In this document: one piece after another, positions 1-11,055 of the stretch | Layout of the letters: each line of letters begins with the position of its first letter | Numbering within the stretch: position 1 is the stretch's first letter | Assembly: GCA_040285825.1 (NCBI GenBank) | Contig: JAUPSS010000002.1 | Span: 3,224,001-3,288,000 of the forward strand | Direction: 5' to 3' | DNA: 64,000 bases | Origin: Eukaryota sp. TZLM1-RC | Lineage: Eukaryota; Metamonada: BaSk clade | The notes under the pieces: generated by a model | Told to the model about the DNA's origin: nothing | The model's input: the letters and a program-made list of their open reading frames with translations, nothing else | Database searches by the model: none | Position numbers and translations under genes: made by a program

Positions 1-896
1 ACTGGCATGTGGATCAGAATTACACAGCTGCTAATGTATCAGCAAATACTGCATTGAAATTGTCTGATACATATACGATGGCTGAGGGGTCTTTCTGCGT
101 CTCAAAGCACGAGATTATTTTGACCTTTTTGGTCTCATTATATGGCCTCTCCACTTCTGCATCTCTTTATCTCCAAATGACTAAACCTGTGCTTCTTCAC
201 CCTTCTGAGATTGGCAAATTAGGTTCTGTTTTGGAGGAGTTTTTATCTCTTTCGTCTACAACGGAATGTGTGGATGAATTGTTTGACAATGATGCTCTAC
301 ATGGTCATTTGAATGATTCTACACTCAACGTAGTCTGTAATGATTTCCTTGAATCGTTTTCACACACCCTATCTATTTCTGATGAAGCTGTTGATTCACT
401 CTGTGGATCTGGCCCTGCCCATGCTGTCAGATTACTTCTTAGGACCACAGTCTATCGACCTTCTTTCAAATCCCCATGCACTGTTGCCCTTTCAACCATA
501 GTAAAGCGAAGCCGAACAGCATGCCTATTAGATACCATTATTGCTATAGTCGAGGAATGCGAGACCTTTCAAGTCCAAACTCAGCTATTACATTCTAACA
601 TTCCTCGTGATGTCATTGATGCACTGATAGAGTGCTTCTCCTATAGAGCTTCTCTTACTTACAAACCTCTTCCCGTGCAATTAACCCACAATGTAAAGGA
701 GTGCTGGACCACAGTGTTTGCTGCTACCAAGATTCACCCTTATCTTAAGCAGGCCATCTCTTCATGTTTAGTCTCTATCAGTGGGGGAGTTGACGTCTTT
801 GCTTCACTGCGATCTGGTGTTAGGACGAGTTCTGTTCAAGATTATGGACAGAGTGAACGTCGTTTTAGTTTTACTGATTTTCGTTCAAATTTGTAG
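1..896 (+). CDS. C-terminal part of an unrecognised protein, cut by the window edge
   Basis: The frame is open from the left edge to a TAG at 894-896. There is no convincing ATG near the edge: the ATG at position 7 is in another frame and the first in-frame codon that could serve as a start is a GTG. I therefore read this as the 3' end of a longer gene. The visible 296 residues are rich in Leu, Ser and Thr and look alpha-helical, without membrane segments, zinc motifs or a catalytic signature that I recognise. AATAAA-like motifs follow about 30 nt after the stop. It runs convergently towards the homeobox gene. Function unknown. I am fairly sure it is coding because of the long open frame and the abrupt change to AT-rich sequence after the stop. 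Confidence 0.6.
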   Translation, partial: WHVDQNYTAANVSANTALKLSDTYTMAEGSFCVSKHEIILTFLVSLYGLSTSASLYLQMTKPVLLHPSEIGKLGSVLEEFLSLSSTTECVDELFDNDALHGHLNDSTLNVVCNDFLESFSHTLSISDEAVDSLCGSGPAHAVRLLLRTTVYRPSFKSPCTVALSTIVKRSRTACLLDTIIAIVEECETFQVQTQLLHSNIPRDVIDALIECFSYRASLTYKPLPVQLTHNVKECWTTVFAATKIHPYLKQAISSCLVSISGGVDVFASLRSGVRTSSVQDYGQSERRFSFTDFRSNL

Positions 897-921
897 TAGT
901 TTTGTAATTAATATTGTAAAT

Positions 922-934
922 ATAAATAAATAAA
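922..934 (+). terminator. Possible poly(A) signal of the left-edge gene
   Basis: Overlapping AATAAA hexamers lie about 30 nt after the TAG at 896, a position typical of eukaryotic polyadenylation signals. The sequence is very AT-rich, so chance occurrence is possible. Confidence 0.35.
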
Positions 935-1141
935 GATTTTCAAAATATAAACATTTTTTAGCACTATTTCTCAACTTTTTGCTTTCACTATTGTACCGAT
1001 GTATTGAGGTTTAATATATTTTTCTTGAATATACAAATGACAATATTGATACCACTTCTCAATACTAAGGATAAAAGTCAAGTTTTAAATTGTTATTATT
1101 TTGTTTGGTACAAAGCCCATAATGAAACTATCCATCAGAAA

Positions 1142-1819
1142 TTAATTCTTTTTTGGGCGTCTAGATCTGCTATTTTGAAACCACACTTTCACCTGACGTT
1201 CCAAGAGACCAACTTGCTGAGCTATACGTGCTACATCAGTGGGAGAGGGCCTAGGATTCTTTTCAAATTCATTTCTAAGAATGGCAGTTTGTTCAGGAGA
1301 AAACTTATGGGACCGTCGGGGACGCATTTCTCCTGTGTGAGAAGGTCCATAGTTAGGTATGGAAGCTGGAGACATGTAGGTTGGGTTCATCTGTGGATTA
1401 GGGAAATTTGAGATATATGCAGGTGGTCGTTGAATTCGTTGAACTAATGGTAATGAATCTCTGGAAATCATATTGACAGGATTATATGATGGATCAAATG
1501 AGCGGTGTGGCACTGGTTGAACAAGATGTGGATTTTGTGAAACAACTGGTTGTTGTGGCCCTACGTATGGTGCATAAGAGTGGGGTTGTGCTTGTGGGAC
1601 ATGTTGGGACGGAAACGAAAATGGACTGTATGGCTGAACCTGTGCGTCGTGGTTATTGTGCATGTATGACACAAACGCCTGAACTGTGGAAAAGGAAGGA
1701 AGCTTGAAGTTTTCGTCCATTTCAGCAGACACATCAAACTGAGGAACTTGATCGTGCGTGGTATGATTGGCCACTTTCTGGATGGGGCCGTTAACCAACG
1801 TATCAAGGGGAAACGACAT
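1142..1819 (-). CDS. Homeodomain transcription factor
   Basis: A 225-residue protein. The open frame extends further upstream to a TTG, but the first ATG (1819) is the sensible start. Residues 1 to about 160 are rich in Pro, Gln, Ser, His and Tyr, as in activation or low-complexity regions. The last 60 residues are a homeodomain: a basic N-terminal arm (RPRRSHKF), helix 1 with ILRNEFEKN, and the recognition helix RQVKVWFQNSRSRR, with Trp48, Phe49, Asn51 and Arg53 of the homeodomain consensus in place. It ends PKKN directly after helix 3. It should bind DNA in the nucleus; target genes cannot be told. No TALE three-residue insertion is apparent. Open frames on the opposite strand (1004-1411, 1486-1707) are shadows of it. 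Confidence 0.92.
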   Translation of the reverse strand: MSFPLDTLVNGPIQKVANHTTHDQVPQFDVSAEMDENFKLPSFSTVQAFVSYMHNNHDAQVQPYSPFSFPSQHVPQAQPHSYAPYVGPQQPVVSQNPHLVQPVPHRSFDPSYNPVNMISRDSLPLVQRIQRPPAYISNFPNPQMNPTYMSPASIPNYGPSHTGEMRPRRSHKFSPEQTAILRNEFEKNPRPSPTDVARIAQQVGLLERQVKVWFQNSRSRRPKKN

Positions 1820-3165
1820 CCGAACGATGAGTTTTTGATTTGAGATTGATTTGAGCAAAATGTTTCTTACTTACTCTTTCTATTTGATCCATCAACGTCA
1901 TCCTACCAAAAATTTTGCCTTTTAAAAAGGGTTTTTGTCACATGTTGGTGTAAAGATAAGAATTAGATTGGGACGAAATTTTAGTTTGAATGCTAGGTGG
2001 CCTTTAATCGCTTGCAACTAGTAAAATTGATTAACTACTTGGACAATGTCCATATAATGATGGCATTCTCAATGTTGGCTATGAATAGACTTCCTCATTA
2101 TTTCACAGTACCAACAAATATACAGCGTAGTAGCTACGTGTGACAGTAAAAGTACTGTTGGGCAATTTTTGGTTGAAAATACAGACAGAAAATACAATTT
2201 TTACATGTGTTTCAGTGGGTGTATTTTTGAGTTATAAATTTTGACCAAGTCCATCTTTAGAAAATCATAAGTACCAGTTGTTGCACTGGCTCTTGTTCTT
2301 GTTCAACGTTTGTGCCAATTCACCTTATGTGTATTTTGTTGTCACTGTTTGAGTTTGTTACGGGTGTTGTAAAAATCATGCACCAATGCTGATTTTCATG
2401 ACCTTGTACGTGATTCATCAATATTGCTTTTGATTGACTATTTTGAAGTTTTGATGAAAAGTTTGATGGTGTTGTATCGAACAATCATTACATATTTGTT
2501 CTAAAAGAGTGACACCTGATTTGTGGAAGACGGTAGAATTCCTACGTTCTTTGAATTAGTAAATCAAATACTACAGTTTAAATAATTTCTAAAAGACAAA
2601 CACATATTTGGAGAAACATTTTTTATTGCAAGGTCACATAAATAAAGATTAATTCAACCAAGATCACCAGCTAAAAAACAAAGTCTACAACCCACTTTCG
2701 AAAGGAAGTGAAGGGATATGGGGATCAAATTTACCTTGGGAATACTCAGAAGAAATGCCTTTCTGAACTATAGTTTCGAGACGATTTGAAGGAATAGAAG
2801 GGTCATCTGGAAGTTAAGTGAGTTTGCTCAAGATTCAGCAGCAGCTGTATGACCATCATTTATAAGCTGAGAGAGAGCTAGTTGGTGGATATATTTTACT
2901 GCTCATAGGGTGTTGGAAGTCTTCAGCAAACTCCAACATTGATAATTGAGATGTGTGTCATTGATTGTTGCGTTGTTGTATTACTCAATAGTATAGGAAA
3001 TATTTCTACAGACGTGTTCTTTGAAACTGAGAACAGATAAAATGATTTCTTGTTGTTGAGTGTGCTGAACTATTGTATACTTCCTGTACATACTTGTTCA
3101 ACAAGGTTTGTACATAGCTCACGTAAGTTATGTGTATAATTTGGTGCGGACCGACTGACAAATTT
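1820..3165. other. Intergenic, no supported feature
   Basis: About 1.3 kb of AT-rich sequence upstream of the homeobox gene. I see no long open frame, no RNA gene and no clear repeat. It probably contains the homeobox promoter, but I recognise no element. Confidence 0.5.
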
Positions 3166-3167
3166 GT

Positions 3168-3343
3168 CGCACCGGTCGCACTATCGCACCACAGAACACT
3201 GGCATTTTGAAGTCAAGATTAAAATTAAAATTAATATTCTCTGACCTGAACAGAGTGACAGATGCAAGAGCAGCAACAGAAACACCATCAATTGTCGTTA
3301 TTCTAAATTGCTGACGCACACTTATAGATCTCATCGTAATCAA
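3168..3343 (-). pseudogene. Non-LTR retrotransposon fragment (RT region)
   Basis: The minus-strand reading contains a stretch ending FRITTIDGVSVAALAS. It closely matches FGIQTIDGASVAALAS-like sequence next to the RT fragment at 49.74-50.2 kb, where it follows motifs of a reverse transcriptase. It is a short, broken piece lying opposite in strand to the plus-strand copy that begins at about 3.45 kb. Confidence 0.55.
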
Positions 3344-3444
3344 GATATCACCTCAAACCCACTGATCTTTTGGGAAATATGATCACCGTAATATATGATC
3401 ACATGATACCACACGTGGTACTTTCCTAAACCGGGAAGTGGCAT

Positions 3445-5185
3445 TTAGCTTTAGCTAACATTTGGGAAATACAATCAACTCACTTTCTGTTTGTTTGGCT
3501 ATTCATAATACTATTGAAATGACTCCGAAAGAATTCCCTGAGTTACGTCTTGTTGCTTATATGGATGAAATTTCGATTATTAGTTCTTATGAAAGCATTT
3601 GTAGGGTTTCTAGACATTGCTGCGAAATACAAAGACATTGGATTAGCCTTGAATCCCGAAAAATGTCCCTTAATTGGAATAACAAAACAATCTCTATTGA
3701 TTGATGATGTTCAAATTCCTTTCATAATTATGAACAACAAGCATTCAAGTTTCTTGGATGTTGGTTAGGTAATTTGGATGAAATTTATTCCCAATTGAAC
3801 AATTTATTGGAAAATTTTGATAAGGATCTTAGTTTTATTGAATTTGATATTGAAAAACACATCAAATTTTTTATTTTAACAATTTGTTATTCTGGTAAAT
3901 TCACTCATAATTTAAGGTCAACTGCTCCTTCAGTGTCTCTTGATTTTGCAGATCTTTCAACAAACTTCGTGTCAAATTTTTTTCCTCATTATTGGAGGTA
4001 AATGAATCTTTAATTCGAAGTCATGTTTTTTGTTCTGCCGATTGGGGTGGAATTGGTTTCACGAAATCTTCGACTTTATTTCAAGCAGCTTTTTTAGGAG
4101 GTGGAGAAAATTTTGTGTTTTAATTTGTTCAAAGGTTTCCTTATGATGTTCATCTGATCCATGGTGAATCAAATTTTTATTTGAATCAACTTCAATTTGA
4201 ATAAGATAATTTGCCTAGTGATATCTGGATTCAGTGTTTTTCTCAAAATATTCAAGAAAATCCCACCCGATCACTTTCAAATTTACGTTTTTGCTTGAAA
4301 AAGCTTCATCACCATCTGGTTAAATTATATGAAGGCTTGGATTACGAAGTAAGACTTGGCTTGGCCAAAACTAAAAATCCCGCTTTCGGTAATTTTTTAA
4401 AGGATATTCGTGATAGTTCAGCTGCTGCTTTAGTAACTCAAGTTCCCTCTGTTTATGGATTTTTTTAAAAAAACAATGAATGGCTTCTAAACATGCGTTT
4501 TCGTTGTTTTCTGTGGCCAAACAATTTGCCCAATCATTTAACTTGTAAATGTGGTAAACCTCTTTTGTTTACTAATCTTTTGAACTGTCAACATTTCATT
4601 ACATTTAGAAGCAAAGTGCATAATAACGTCAGGGATCAAATTTATGTAATGTGCAAATCATATCGAGTAGATTCCTTTTTAGAACCGCTGTTATCAAAAT
4701 TAATTCTTGATGATCCCAGTATTGATAGTATACGTTACAACAGAGCTTCTATGGGTCTGTCAAGAGGTGATCTAGTTGTTCCCGGTTTAAATGGTAGTAT
4801 TACTGTTTTAGACGCCATGTCTATTGACCCTTTTAATTCTTCTTACAAACATTTCATTAACTCAGATGTAAATAATCCTCTTCTTGCTGGCGAAAAATTT
4901 AAAATTGCTAAATATGCGAAACCCATTTCCTCAGTTAATGAAAATTCTCATGCCCAATATAGTTTCTGTTCCGTTGTTGTTTACTTGCTTGGATCTCCAG
5001 GTAAGGATACTGTGGCTTTCCCTGAGGATTATTTTCTGGTTGTAAAGGAATGAACAAAGAAGAATTTTCTATCGTGTTCACTGGCAAAACTAATTTCTGA
5101 TTCACTTTCTTCTGATTGGAAATTTTCTGAATCTTTAGCTATTAATTGTTTTGATGTAGGGGAGGCAGGTTTTGAGGAGTTTTAG
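3445..5185 (+). mobile_element. Non-LTR retrotransposon, family A, 5'-truncated and frameshifted
   Basis: Fragments in several frames follow each other in the right order. 3462-3600: the RT catalytic region, with CLAIH, LRLVAYMDE and ISII; the second Asp of the usual YxDD is Glu. 3774-4001 and 4211-4468: the thumb and linker, including LGLAKTKNPAFGNF. 4493-5053: the knuckle CKCGKPLLFTNLLNCQHF, then a restriction-like endonuclease with RGDLVVPGLNG, a following DAMSIDP, and K..KYAKP. The tail ends EAGFEEF at 5185. The closest relatives in the window are 56.88-58.26 kb and 61.37-62.05 kb. Endonucleases of this type belong to R2/R4/CRE-like elements. Several frameshifts make it inactive. Confidence 0.85.
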
Positions 5186-5343
5186 TTGTGTATTTCATGT
5201 TTTCAAATTTGTTGTTGAATAATAGAAAAGTAAATTGAGGATAACAAAAAGAAAGTACAAGAGTCGCTGATTGGTGTAATTACTGGTAACTATTTCGACT
5301 TAATCGAAAAATTTATTCAACAAACACAATTTCAAAACTCAGA

Positions 5344-6054
5344 TCAACAATCAAATGCACTTCTACCAACTCGCTTGTGGTTGGTAAATTCAATACAAGC
5401 AGGACCAGCACATCGTTCATATATCCATCCACCATTGCGGCACCAGGTGTTTGATCCAGATTCCCAAATTGTACATGTACCGGCAGACGTGCTTTTGATT
5501 CCTTGTGTGTTTTGAGCATCCGCAGGGATTTCTGGGGCGATTGTAGCCACCACGTTGGAGCAATTAAAAGATATAGCTGGGGTACACATTCCCAAAGCTC
5601 TGTAACTCATACCTCCATCAACGCAGTAAACAACGTGTGTTCCTAATGTTGGAACACTTGCACTTCCAACAAAGTTTCTCTCAACAGTGTCAACAGCGTA
5701 GGTGCCAGTGACCCAACTAAAGATTCCAGTACCGCTGGCATCGGCCTCATAACGTGTGACGATATCACCAGAGTCCAATAGAAACATGACAGCAACGGCA
5801 GCGACTGCAGCAACGACAAAGACAATGAGAACTACGATCAATCGATACAGCTAAAACATACAAATCAAGCAACCTTTTCCCTTCTTTCGCTGATTGGGGT
5901 ATGCGGGTTGATGCTGCTGAACAACTTGTTGCATCGGTTGCTGAGGAGCAAATGCTACAGTTTGCTGCATTGGTTGCTGAGGAACAGCACCTCCGATAGG
6001 TTGCGGCATCACGACTTGGCCTTGAGGTTGGGTTACGTAAACGACATTACTCAT
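5344..6054 (-). CDS. Small single-pass membrane protein with Q/P-rich tail (spliced)
   Basis: Two exons on the minus strand, 6054-5862 and 5831-5344, give 226 residues. Exon 1 starts at the first ATG (6054; an upstream TTG is ignored) and encodes a Gln/Pro-rich tail with repeated QQPMQQ units followed by a basic KKGKGC. Splicing at GTATGT...GTAG (30 nt) joins this in frame to a hydrophobic segment (about residues 63-83, LIVFVVAAVAAVAVMFLL) and then a domain of about 140 residues with scattered cysteines, ending SAFDC. This suggests a cytosolic low-complexity tail, one membrane span and an extracytoplasmic Cys-rich domain. No signal peptide is seen. The gene at 34488-35247 has the same plan, with its intron also just before the membrane segment. 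Function unknown. Confidence 0.72.
5832..5861 (-). other. 30-nt spliceosomal intron (predicted)
   Basis: On the minus strand it begins GTATGT and ends CGTAG. Removing it joins the Q/P-rich exon to the membrane-segment frame, with the split codon (T+TT) reading Phe. Without splicing the first frame stops just after KGKGCLICMF. A 23-nt alternative (5851-5873) ends in TTTTAG but leaves the wrong phase; a 42-nt alternative with a GTTGCT donor and the same acceptor also restores frame. Confidence 0.65.
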
Positions 6055-6940
6055 GATGAGAAGAGAGAACAATTGGATAGATATCTGATTTTTCCAAAAT
6101 ATTCTTCACCGTGACTAACATCAGTGGTGTTTCATCTCAGATCCAGAGAACAATTTCAGATCTTGATCAGCCAGTTAACTGATTGATCGGATTCATATGA
6201 AGCGCTTTCACTTGTTTGTTTTCCTTCTTCTCTGTCATCTGTGTTTTATCTTTTCTCTCCTAAACGGTAAGAACCAAACGTAATATAGCTTAACTCTTGT
6301 CTGTTCATTATAATTACAACCCTATGTTTTCACTGTTTCGCCTTTCAACATCCCATTCATCATTCCTAGAAAAAACTTTTCGATGACGCTACAAATGACG
6401 TGCAACCATCTCGAGAATCAGCTTTTGCTCCGTGCTACATCAGAAACGACACTCCCAATAGATCGGCTTAGATCGGAACAGTGGAATTGTCTTTTCTTTT
6501 TCCATTTTGCTGATAAGGAATATTGTCTTGCTGTCAATGTATTTTTACTAAGGTAAGAGTTTTTCCATTTACACATTCTTTAAATACTTGAGCTTTGTTT
6601 CCATGATTTTCATTTTATAAATCGTTTTCATTGCTCCATTTTTTCTGGAGATAAATTGATTTGAATAAGGAATAAAAGATTCCTTTTCCCTTTTTTAACT
6701 TCTTCTATTTTATTTAGATACATTAGAGAGATGAAATAGAAATACACAGGTGTAGTGAAGTCGTGCGTTTTTTGGTTGATATTGACCAAAATTAATGTTG
6801 GCATTTATTAGTTGGTTTTGAAAACAATTGTTTTAATTAATTAAAAATTCTAAACTAGTCGCCCAAATAGTCAAAAATGCAAATGTTCATGAGATGTTCT
6901 CCAAAAATACTACAGATTCACTGTAGTAAAAAGCTATAAC
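6055..6940. other. Intergenic, no supported feature
   Basis: Upstream region of the membrane-protein gene and left flank of the next non-LTR copy. AT-rich with pyrimidine runs; no open frame or RNA gene recognised. Confidence 0.5.
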
Positions 6941-6944
6941 TTTT

Positions 6945-7742
6945 TTCGTCTTAGCTTGGCTAAAGAAAAGAATCCCGTTTTTGCAAACTTTTTAATTGAC
7001 CTCAAGGATAGTAGCTCAAGTTGTCTTATTTCCCAGATTCCAAATGTATATGGTCTATTATTAAATGATCATCAATGGACAACTGCCCTAAAGATGAGGT
7101 GTTTTTTGTGGCCATGTAGTGTGCCAAATGATTTGATTTGTCGTTGTGGTCAGCTCATTAATCTGAATCATTTATTTAATTGCAAATTTAATATTACATA
7201 TCGCTCAGTTGTTCACGATGCTGTTAGAGACAAACTATCCGCAATGTGCAAAAGTCATCACATTGAAGCTTTTGTTGAACCACTTGTGCGAAGGTTGTCA
7301 TCTGAAAATGAAGATGAAAATACTTTTGGGAAACGCCGTGCTGATTTAATTACCCCTGCGTCTGATGGTGTTATTAAAGTTGTTGATGTTGTCACTGTTG
7401 ATGTTTGTAAAGACTCAGCAATTGATTTTGCTAAAATAGATGAAACTCCGCTCTGCTTTGCTGAAAAGAGCAAATTCAAAGAGTACAATGAACCCTTATC
7501 TCAGCTAGGACGTGTTGAACATGTCAAGTATCAGCTGGATCCATTTGCTGTTTCTTTTTTTGGTAACATTGGAATATCTGGCATTAAATTTCTTGAAGGT
7601 TTCAGAAAATTAATAAAAGAAAGAGCAGGAAAAGAAAAGAACTTCAATTTCTGGCACAATAGAAATTAAAAATAGAGTATGAAAATCGCGCGCTTAAGAG
7701 ATTTGATGATGTTGATGCGTGTATTGAGGATATTGAGTTCTA
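6945..7742 (+). mobile_element. Non-LTR retrotransposon, family C, 5'-truncated copy (endonuclease end)
   Basis: The open frame (6956-7669) begins in the linker (LAKEKNPVFANF). It then runs through the knuckle CRCGQLINLNHLFNCKF and the VVHDAVRDKL helix into a restriction-like endonuclease, with RRADLITPASDG, VVDVVTVD and EKSKFKEYNEP (the K..K.Y motif). A frame break at about 7668 separates the last stretch, which ends IEDIEF* at 7742. The copy at 35.54-36.7 kb is its close sister. The RT part is absent, as expected of 5' truncation during target-primed reverse transcription. Confidence 0.87.
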
Positions 7743-7818
7743 GTTTTTTGTTTAATGTTTTGTTGGCGTTGAAAATCAATTTCTATTTATGAAAAAATTT
7801 TTTAAAAAAAACTATAAC

Positions 7819-9823
7819 TTAAGACAGATATGGATGCCTATCACCAACACTATCCTCTACAAAATAATCTACAATGGCCTTGATGTTGATACACGCTAAC
7901 TTGTTACGATTCCATACCTTATCATTTCCATCACGTTCTTCTCTACAAACTTCAGACCGACATCGTAACAAAGTATGACATTTCACAGCAGGGCACTTCT
8001 CTTTCATCCATGGCCTAGCATTCTCAACATCAAGAAATACATTTATTGGGTTATAACAAGTTGGACACTTTGAAGATGTGTTTCTCTCATCAACTAAACA
8101 AACTGTGTAATTATTTCTCTTAAAGAAATTTCTCCATCCAACTCCTCTACTTGATCGATGATGCTTTGAACTCTGTCTCTTATTGCCATTGTCACCAATC
8201 ATTAGGATATTGTCTTCTTGCTTCCATTGCTTCTCAGCCATTCTTTTTAATAACTTAGCCTCTGTTTTCTGATGATGGACATATCTTTGCATTTTTTGAA
8301 TGTGCCATATCATTCAACAGTAGTAATCAAATGTAAATGTCATGTTTGTCAGCTTGAAAGCAACATCAGAATGGAAATTATTATAAATAAAAGATTCTGA
8401 TGATTCTTTTGATAAAGTAGCTTCTATTTCTTCCACTGTGATCCCATTTTGCAAAATATACTCTTTCTTCTTCAATTGTCTAAATTTTTGGTGAATTCTC
8501 GATACCTTTGACAACTCCAATTCTGTTAATCTCAGCTACTCATATTGTTTATCTCTTTTTAGTTGATTTTTTGCATTACTTTTGAATCTTTTTTTGACTA
8601 CAACAATAAAGTAAATCACTTTTACCAGGGTTAATCTGTACTTGTGTTTTGATGATAGAAATTCAACAACCAAATCGTCCAAATAGTTCTCAATGGTTGC
8701 AAACTTTGCACTATCAGGCTTGAAGGACAAGCCAATACAATCCTCTCTTGCAAGCTCAATACAGGCTGCAAAATCATCAATTATAATGGTGTTGTTAAAC
8801 TTGTAGCCTTTTTTAGTAAACAGTCTATTAAATTCAAAAAATATGACCAAAAATAAATTTTGTTCTGGTTTCATACGCTCAAGGTCAGCTGTTGAGTTTT
8901 CTACTCCGAATTGTTTTTTTGTCAGTAATTTGATTATCTGTTAAAGACGAACGTAAAATACCCCAGAGTCCTTGACTAACAACTTCAAAAGACCCAGGTT
9001 TCATTTCGAACAAATGGTATGGCTCTAAATGTTTCCCCTAGCTTTGTTCTATAATATTAATTATTTTGTCAGCTGATTTGGTAAAAGATTGGGGATGTAT
9101 TTGCACAGTGGAAAGCAACGATTTAACTTCAAGAGCCAGCTCATCTTTTGAATTTTTGACTGTAATATCTAGGAAAAACTGAATTCTCCCAATTCTAATC
9201 TTTTAATAACTTACAAATTTTGGGATGATCACTGTTTAAAATAACAGTTTTTGCTGATTGATTCAAACAATTTTCATTGTCTTCGTACAAGATTTCCTCA
9301 TCAGAAAGTTTAATGAAATCATCAGTAGTCAGAAAACTGTTACGATTCCTATACAGCAATAGATTCTTGACTTGAAGTAACCTACAACGAAAAACAGACT
9401 TTTCTCTTTGGATCATTTCTTCTTCAACTTCCGTTTTCTCGAAATATAGATTAATACACTTTCCAATATATTGAGCATACCTCATTTGTATATTGACCTC
9501 TCAATTCGTTCTAATAGTTTATGCGATGGAAGCCCTCAATCTAGTACAATGATTAATGAAAAAAGGAGGAATGCCACCATTATTTTCCATTAACTGCTTA
9601 AAAATTTTTCAACAAAATTTTTCAAGTCCTCATTAATTACCGCAAGCTTACCCCTTTCATTGAGTTTAATGATGTGTTTAATGGTACAAATTTTACTGAG
9701 CAACATTTGAATTTGTTCTAATTCTTTCCGAGTTGAAACAAGAAAATCTTGATCAGTCCCAGTGAAATGTAGAAGAAATAACTTGAAATAATATGTCATG
9801 TTCATTCTCAATCTGTGAACCAA
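7819..9823 (-). pseudogene. Decayed Fanzor (eukaryotic TnpB-like RNA-guided nuclease) gene
   Basis: Five minus-strand frames (9823-9590, 9485-9195, 8874-8536, 8520-8314, 8313-7819) line up as one broken gene of about 2 kb, the size expected of a Fanzor ORF. Towards the 3' end: RuvC-I as INPGKSDLLYC (8635-8603), a basic helix HIQKMQRYVHHQKTEAKLLK, then ILMIGDNGNK and VDERNTSSKCPTC, a second zinc pair with RCRSEVC, and RuvC-III as VWNRNKLACINI. Order and spacing match TnpB/Fanzor proteins: RuvC-I, then GDxG, then a Cys4 zinc ribbon inside RuvC, then WNRDxNAxxNI. Upstream pieces contain a helix-rich region and an IHPQSFTKSADK-like segment consistent with the N-terminal half. Both recognisable catalytic Asp positions now read Asn, and frames are broken at least four times, so it is dead. 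No intact mobile-element ends were found around it. Confidence 0.8.
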
Positions 9824-9829
9824 TTAAGT

Positions 9830-10575
9830 ATAATAATTTAACAAAAGTACCAATTATCTATGCTTGACAATAGATTTCAATGTGGTTTTGTGAGTAACAA
9901 AAGTTGGTCGAACCACCTTGTTTGATTGAAAGAGTAGAAACAATTTTTAACCAAGCGCACTATCTTTGCAACAATAATTAATTGTTTCTTGGGGTCTACT
10001 TCTAAAACAATCAATTGGTAAAAGTTTTTGAAATGTATAATCAAGATACCTTCAGACTCATTTAATTTTTTTAACTGGAATATTTATTGAGATAAAAAAC
10101 CCAAAAATATTTTAATAGGAACCAACTAAGAGATCTCAAGAATTTATTCGACTTTGATGTAATGAAATTTTTTGCATACAAAAATGAATCACAGATAGTT
10201 AAACCATTGAAATCAGAGGAAACCTTTTGCCAAGAACCTGATAAAAATGGCTGAATAAACATTTAACGAACTTCTTGAATATTACTTTTTGTTCTGTTTC
10301 AATCGGTACAAAGGTTGAATCACCGCTGTGTGAATGGCTACTTTTTTGCATAGTTTTGGGTTTTCTAGTAGCCTTTGAGGTAATTCTTCCGCTTTTTCCT
10401 ATTTGAGTAGACGGTTCTTGTCTTACAATTTTTGAAGGAGGGAGCTGATGTTACTGTTGCCTTGCTCTTTTTGGGCTAACAATCGTCACTGATTGTATCA
10501 CTAAACTGATTTGGATATAATGTTAGTAATGCACCCTATATATTTCTTCTCAGTACTGTAGCATTTACACCGACA
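9830..10575. other. No supported feature
   Basis: AT-rich. A short minus-strand frame (10071-10262) shows no recognisable motif. It may belong to the start of the Fanzor-carrying element, but nothing proves it. Confidence 0.4.
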
Positions 10576-10890
10576 GTGATTTCAGGCCCTGACAAATGTG
10601 TTTTCATACCAATAGATGAGAGAAAATCTGAATATAATGCAACACGTATAAGCCACAGACATTGGGGTTTTTCCTTCTCCTACACCCAGTGCAAAAGAGC
10701 GAATGTCATGAATTGTCATAATGTTTTCCATTTTTCTAAATATTTTAGACAAAGGAGATTCTTTAACAAGATAATCAGAAGTAAAAGAATGATCCAACTG
10801 AGGTTCCAAAAAGATGCATTCTTTCTGCACAACATCACTAGATGCAAAATCCCAATGTAATCCATAACGGGCTTGTTGATCTAGTGCATC

Positions 10891-11032
10891 TGTTGTTGTA
10901 ACTGATAAACTAACTTGGTAGACAGATGAGGAATTTAAATGATGACGTGGCACTTGTTCAAGAACAAGTACTTTTATTAATAAAGCTCTCTTTTCTTCTT
11001 TTCATTTTTGCTAATTCCGCCTAACGGAATCA
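10891..11032 (+). repeat. Left LTR of the gag-only element
   Basis: 142 bp, TGTTGTTG...GGAATCA. It contains TTATTAATAAAGCTCTC, which could be a poly(A)/promoter-type segment, and a small inverted pair TTCCGCC/GGAA near its end. Confidence 0.88.
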
Positions 11033-11055
11033 ATAATTATTGGCCCTCATTGCAG

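Noticed and set aside
1004-1707. Plus-strand open frames (1004-1411, 1486-1707)
   Set aside because: They lie opposite the homeobox gene and show no domain; they are antisense shadows.
1820-1858. Longer homeobox protein starting at 1858
   Set aside because: That start would be TTG; the first ATG is at 1819 and eukaryotic initiation makes it the better choice.
5851-6072. A separate small gene ending GKGCLICMF
   Set aside because: Splicing of a GTATGT intron joins it to the membrane-protein frame on the same strand; the parallel gene at 34.5 kb supports this. The 23-nt intron 5851-5873 was rejected because it leaves the wrong phase.
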